The notes under the pieces are model-generated. The model was not told the DNA's origin, did not search any database, and saw only the letters and a program-made list of their open reading frames with translations. Positions 63,587 through 64,000 of a stretch of 64,000 nucleotides of DNA are shown here, piece after piece. Position 1 is the first letter of the stretch; every line of letters begins with the position of its first letter. The translations under genes and the position numbers were made by a program. Source of the DNA: Lewinellaceae bacterium. GTDB lineage: Bacteria; Bacteroidota; Bacteroidia; Chitinophagales; Saprospiraceae. The DNA lies in contig JACJYO010000004.1 in assembly GCA_020636075.1 (NCBI GenBank), forward strand, positions 573,824-637,823, in the 5' to 3' direction.

Positions 63587-63752
63587 GTTTTTTGGCCAAA
63601 GTTCGGCGGTGGGTGTTGGAATGTGGTTTATCCCGTTCAGGGTTTACGGATGCCTTGCTGATTTCTGGTTTTGACAAAGTTACCAGGTGCAGTTGTCCGG
63701 AATTAGCACATTTTTCAGTGACTGGTTCCCGGCCATTGCCGTCAAAATGCTG

Positions 63753-63785
63753 TTTACGTAAATCGATGCATTTAATTTACATTTG
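63753..63785 (+). promoter_or_regulatory. Candidate Bacteroidota promoter
   Basis: TTTA (63753-63756), a 21-nt spacer and TACATTTG (63778-63785), about 30 bp before the ATG at 63815. Confidence 0.45.
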
Positions 63786-63814
63786 TTTGAAACTTCAAAT
63801 GAAAATGTCCGGTT

Positions 63815-64000
63815 ATGCGTAAATCCGTGCTGCTCTTGGTGCTACTCCTGTTAATTTCGGTAAAATCAGTAGCCCAGGAAATCCTCCCCCTACTCCAACG
63901 CGTCGACAACTGCATACTACTGGGAGAGTTGGGTTGGGCCGTTCACAAAATGGACTCTGCCTACAGCTCACCGTTGGCCAAGTATTATATTGACTCTATC
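63815..64000 (+). CDS. Secreted hypothetical protein (partial, runs off the window)
   Basis: Sixty-two codons are seen. The start MRKSVLLLVLLLLISVKSVA is a signal peptide with likely cleavage before QEILPLL. The rest (NCILLGELGWAVHKMDSAYS) belongs to no family I recognise from this fragment. The gene continues past base 64000. A good Bacteroidota promoter lies just upstream. Confidence 0.65.
   Translation, partial: MRKSVLLLVLLLLISVKSVAQEILPLLQRVDNCILLGELGWAVHKMDSAYSSPLAKYYIDSI

Noticed and set aside
1..64000. tRNA or rRNA genes
   Set aside because: No cloverleaf with a TTC-loop pattern and CCA-side stem was found in the intergenic gaps; a covariance scan would be decisive.

Overview
The window looks like a Bacteroidota chromosome segment, most likely from the Saprospiria or a related gliding lineage. 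This is inferred from gene content and signals, not from a marker gene. It encodes the type IX secretion (T9SS) outer-membrane protein PorV and three T9SS-type cargo proteins: a 2860-residue SprB-repeat protein with a gliding-motility C-terminal domain, a 1553-residue lipase-like/beta-helix protein, and a 290-residue protein with a type A sorting domain. Several genes are preceded by Bacteroidota-type promoters (TTTG, about 20 nt, TAnnTTTG), and clear Shine-Dalgarno sequences are rare. No rRNA, tRNA or CRISPR array was seen.

Layout. 0.2-9 kb: giant repeat adhesin (minus). 9-11.5 kb: GH13 amylase and a DinB-like protein. 11.6-17.3 kb (minus): FabH-type ketoacyl synthase, two paralogous polytopic glycosyltransferase-like membrane proteins, GNAT acetyltransferase. 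17.4-31.2 kb: envelope and protein quality control (OmpH/Skp-like chaperone, Prc-type protease, TraB/GumN lipoprotein, Lon, SulP transporter, DUF92 protein, DUF4340 protein, HtrA protease, HD protein). 31.3-41.6 kb: HTH regulator, DUF6252-like lipoprotein, the 1553-residue secreted protein, MetG, an SDR and a GNAT. 42-49.7 kb: PorV, alpha/beta hydrolase, thioredoxin-MsrA-like fusion, T9SS cargo, DPP-IV peptidase, beta-barrel protein. 50-54.2 kb: a frameshifted ferric-reductase-like gene, DUF1801 protein, RsmI-like methyltransferase, an IS4-type element with a broken transposase, ScpA. 54.5-61.2 kb: a two-gene unit of a short divergent lipoxygenase-like protein and a 1712-residue pseudokinase/AAA ATPase/GAF/adenylate cyclase. 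61.2-64 kb: a group II intron lacking a reverse transcriptase, small lipoproteins and hypothetical proteins.

The most unusual features are these. First, the lipoxygenase-like gene lies 4 bp from a cAMP-cyclase signalling gene. Second, five different families of long intergenic palindromes each occur twice in the window. Third, two of these palindromes have been used as landing sites by mobile DNA, an IS in one and a group II intron in the other. An uninterrupted copy of the intron-bearing palindrome lies 37 kb away and fixes the intron boundaries. Four apparent single-base losses in homopolymer runs break two genes; they may be real decay or assembly errors.
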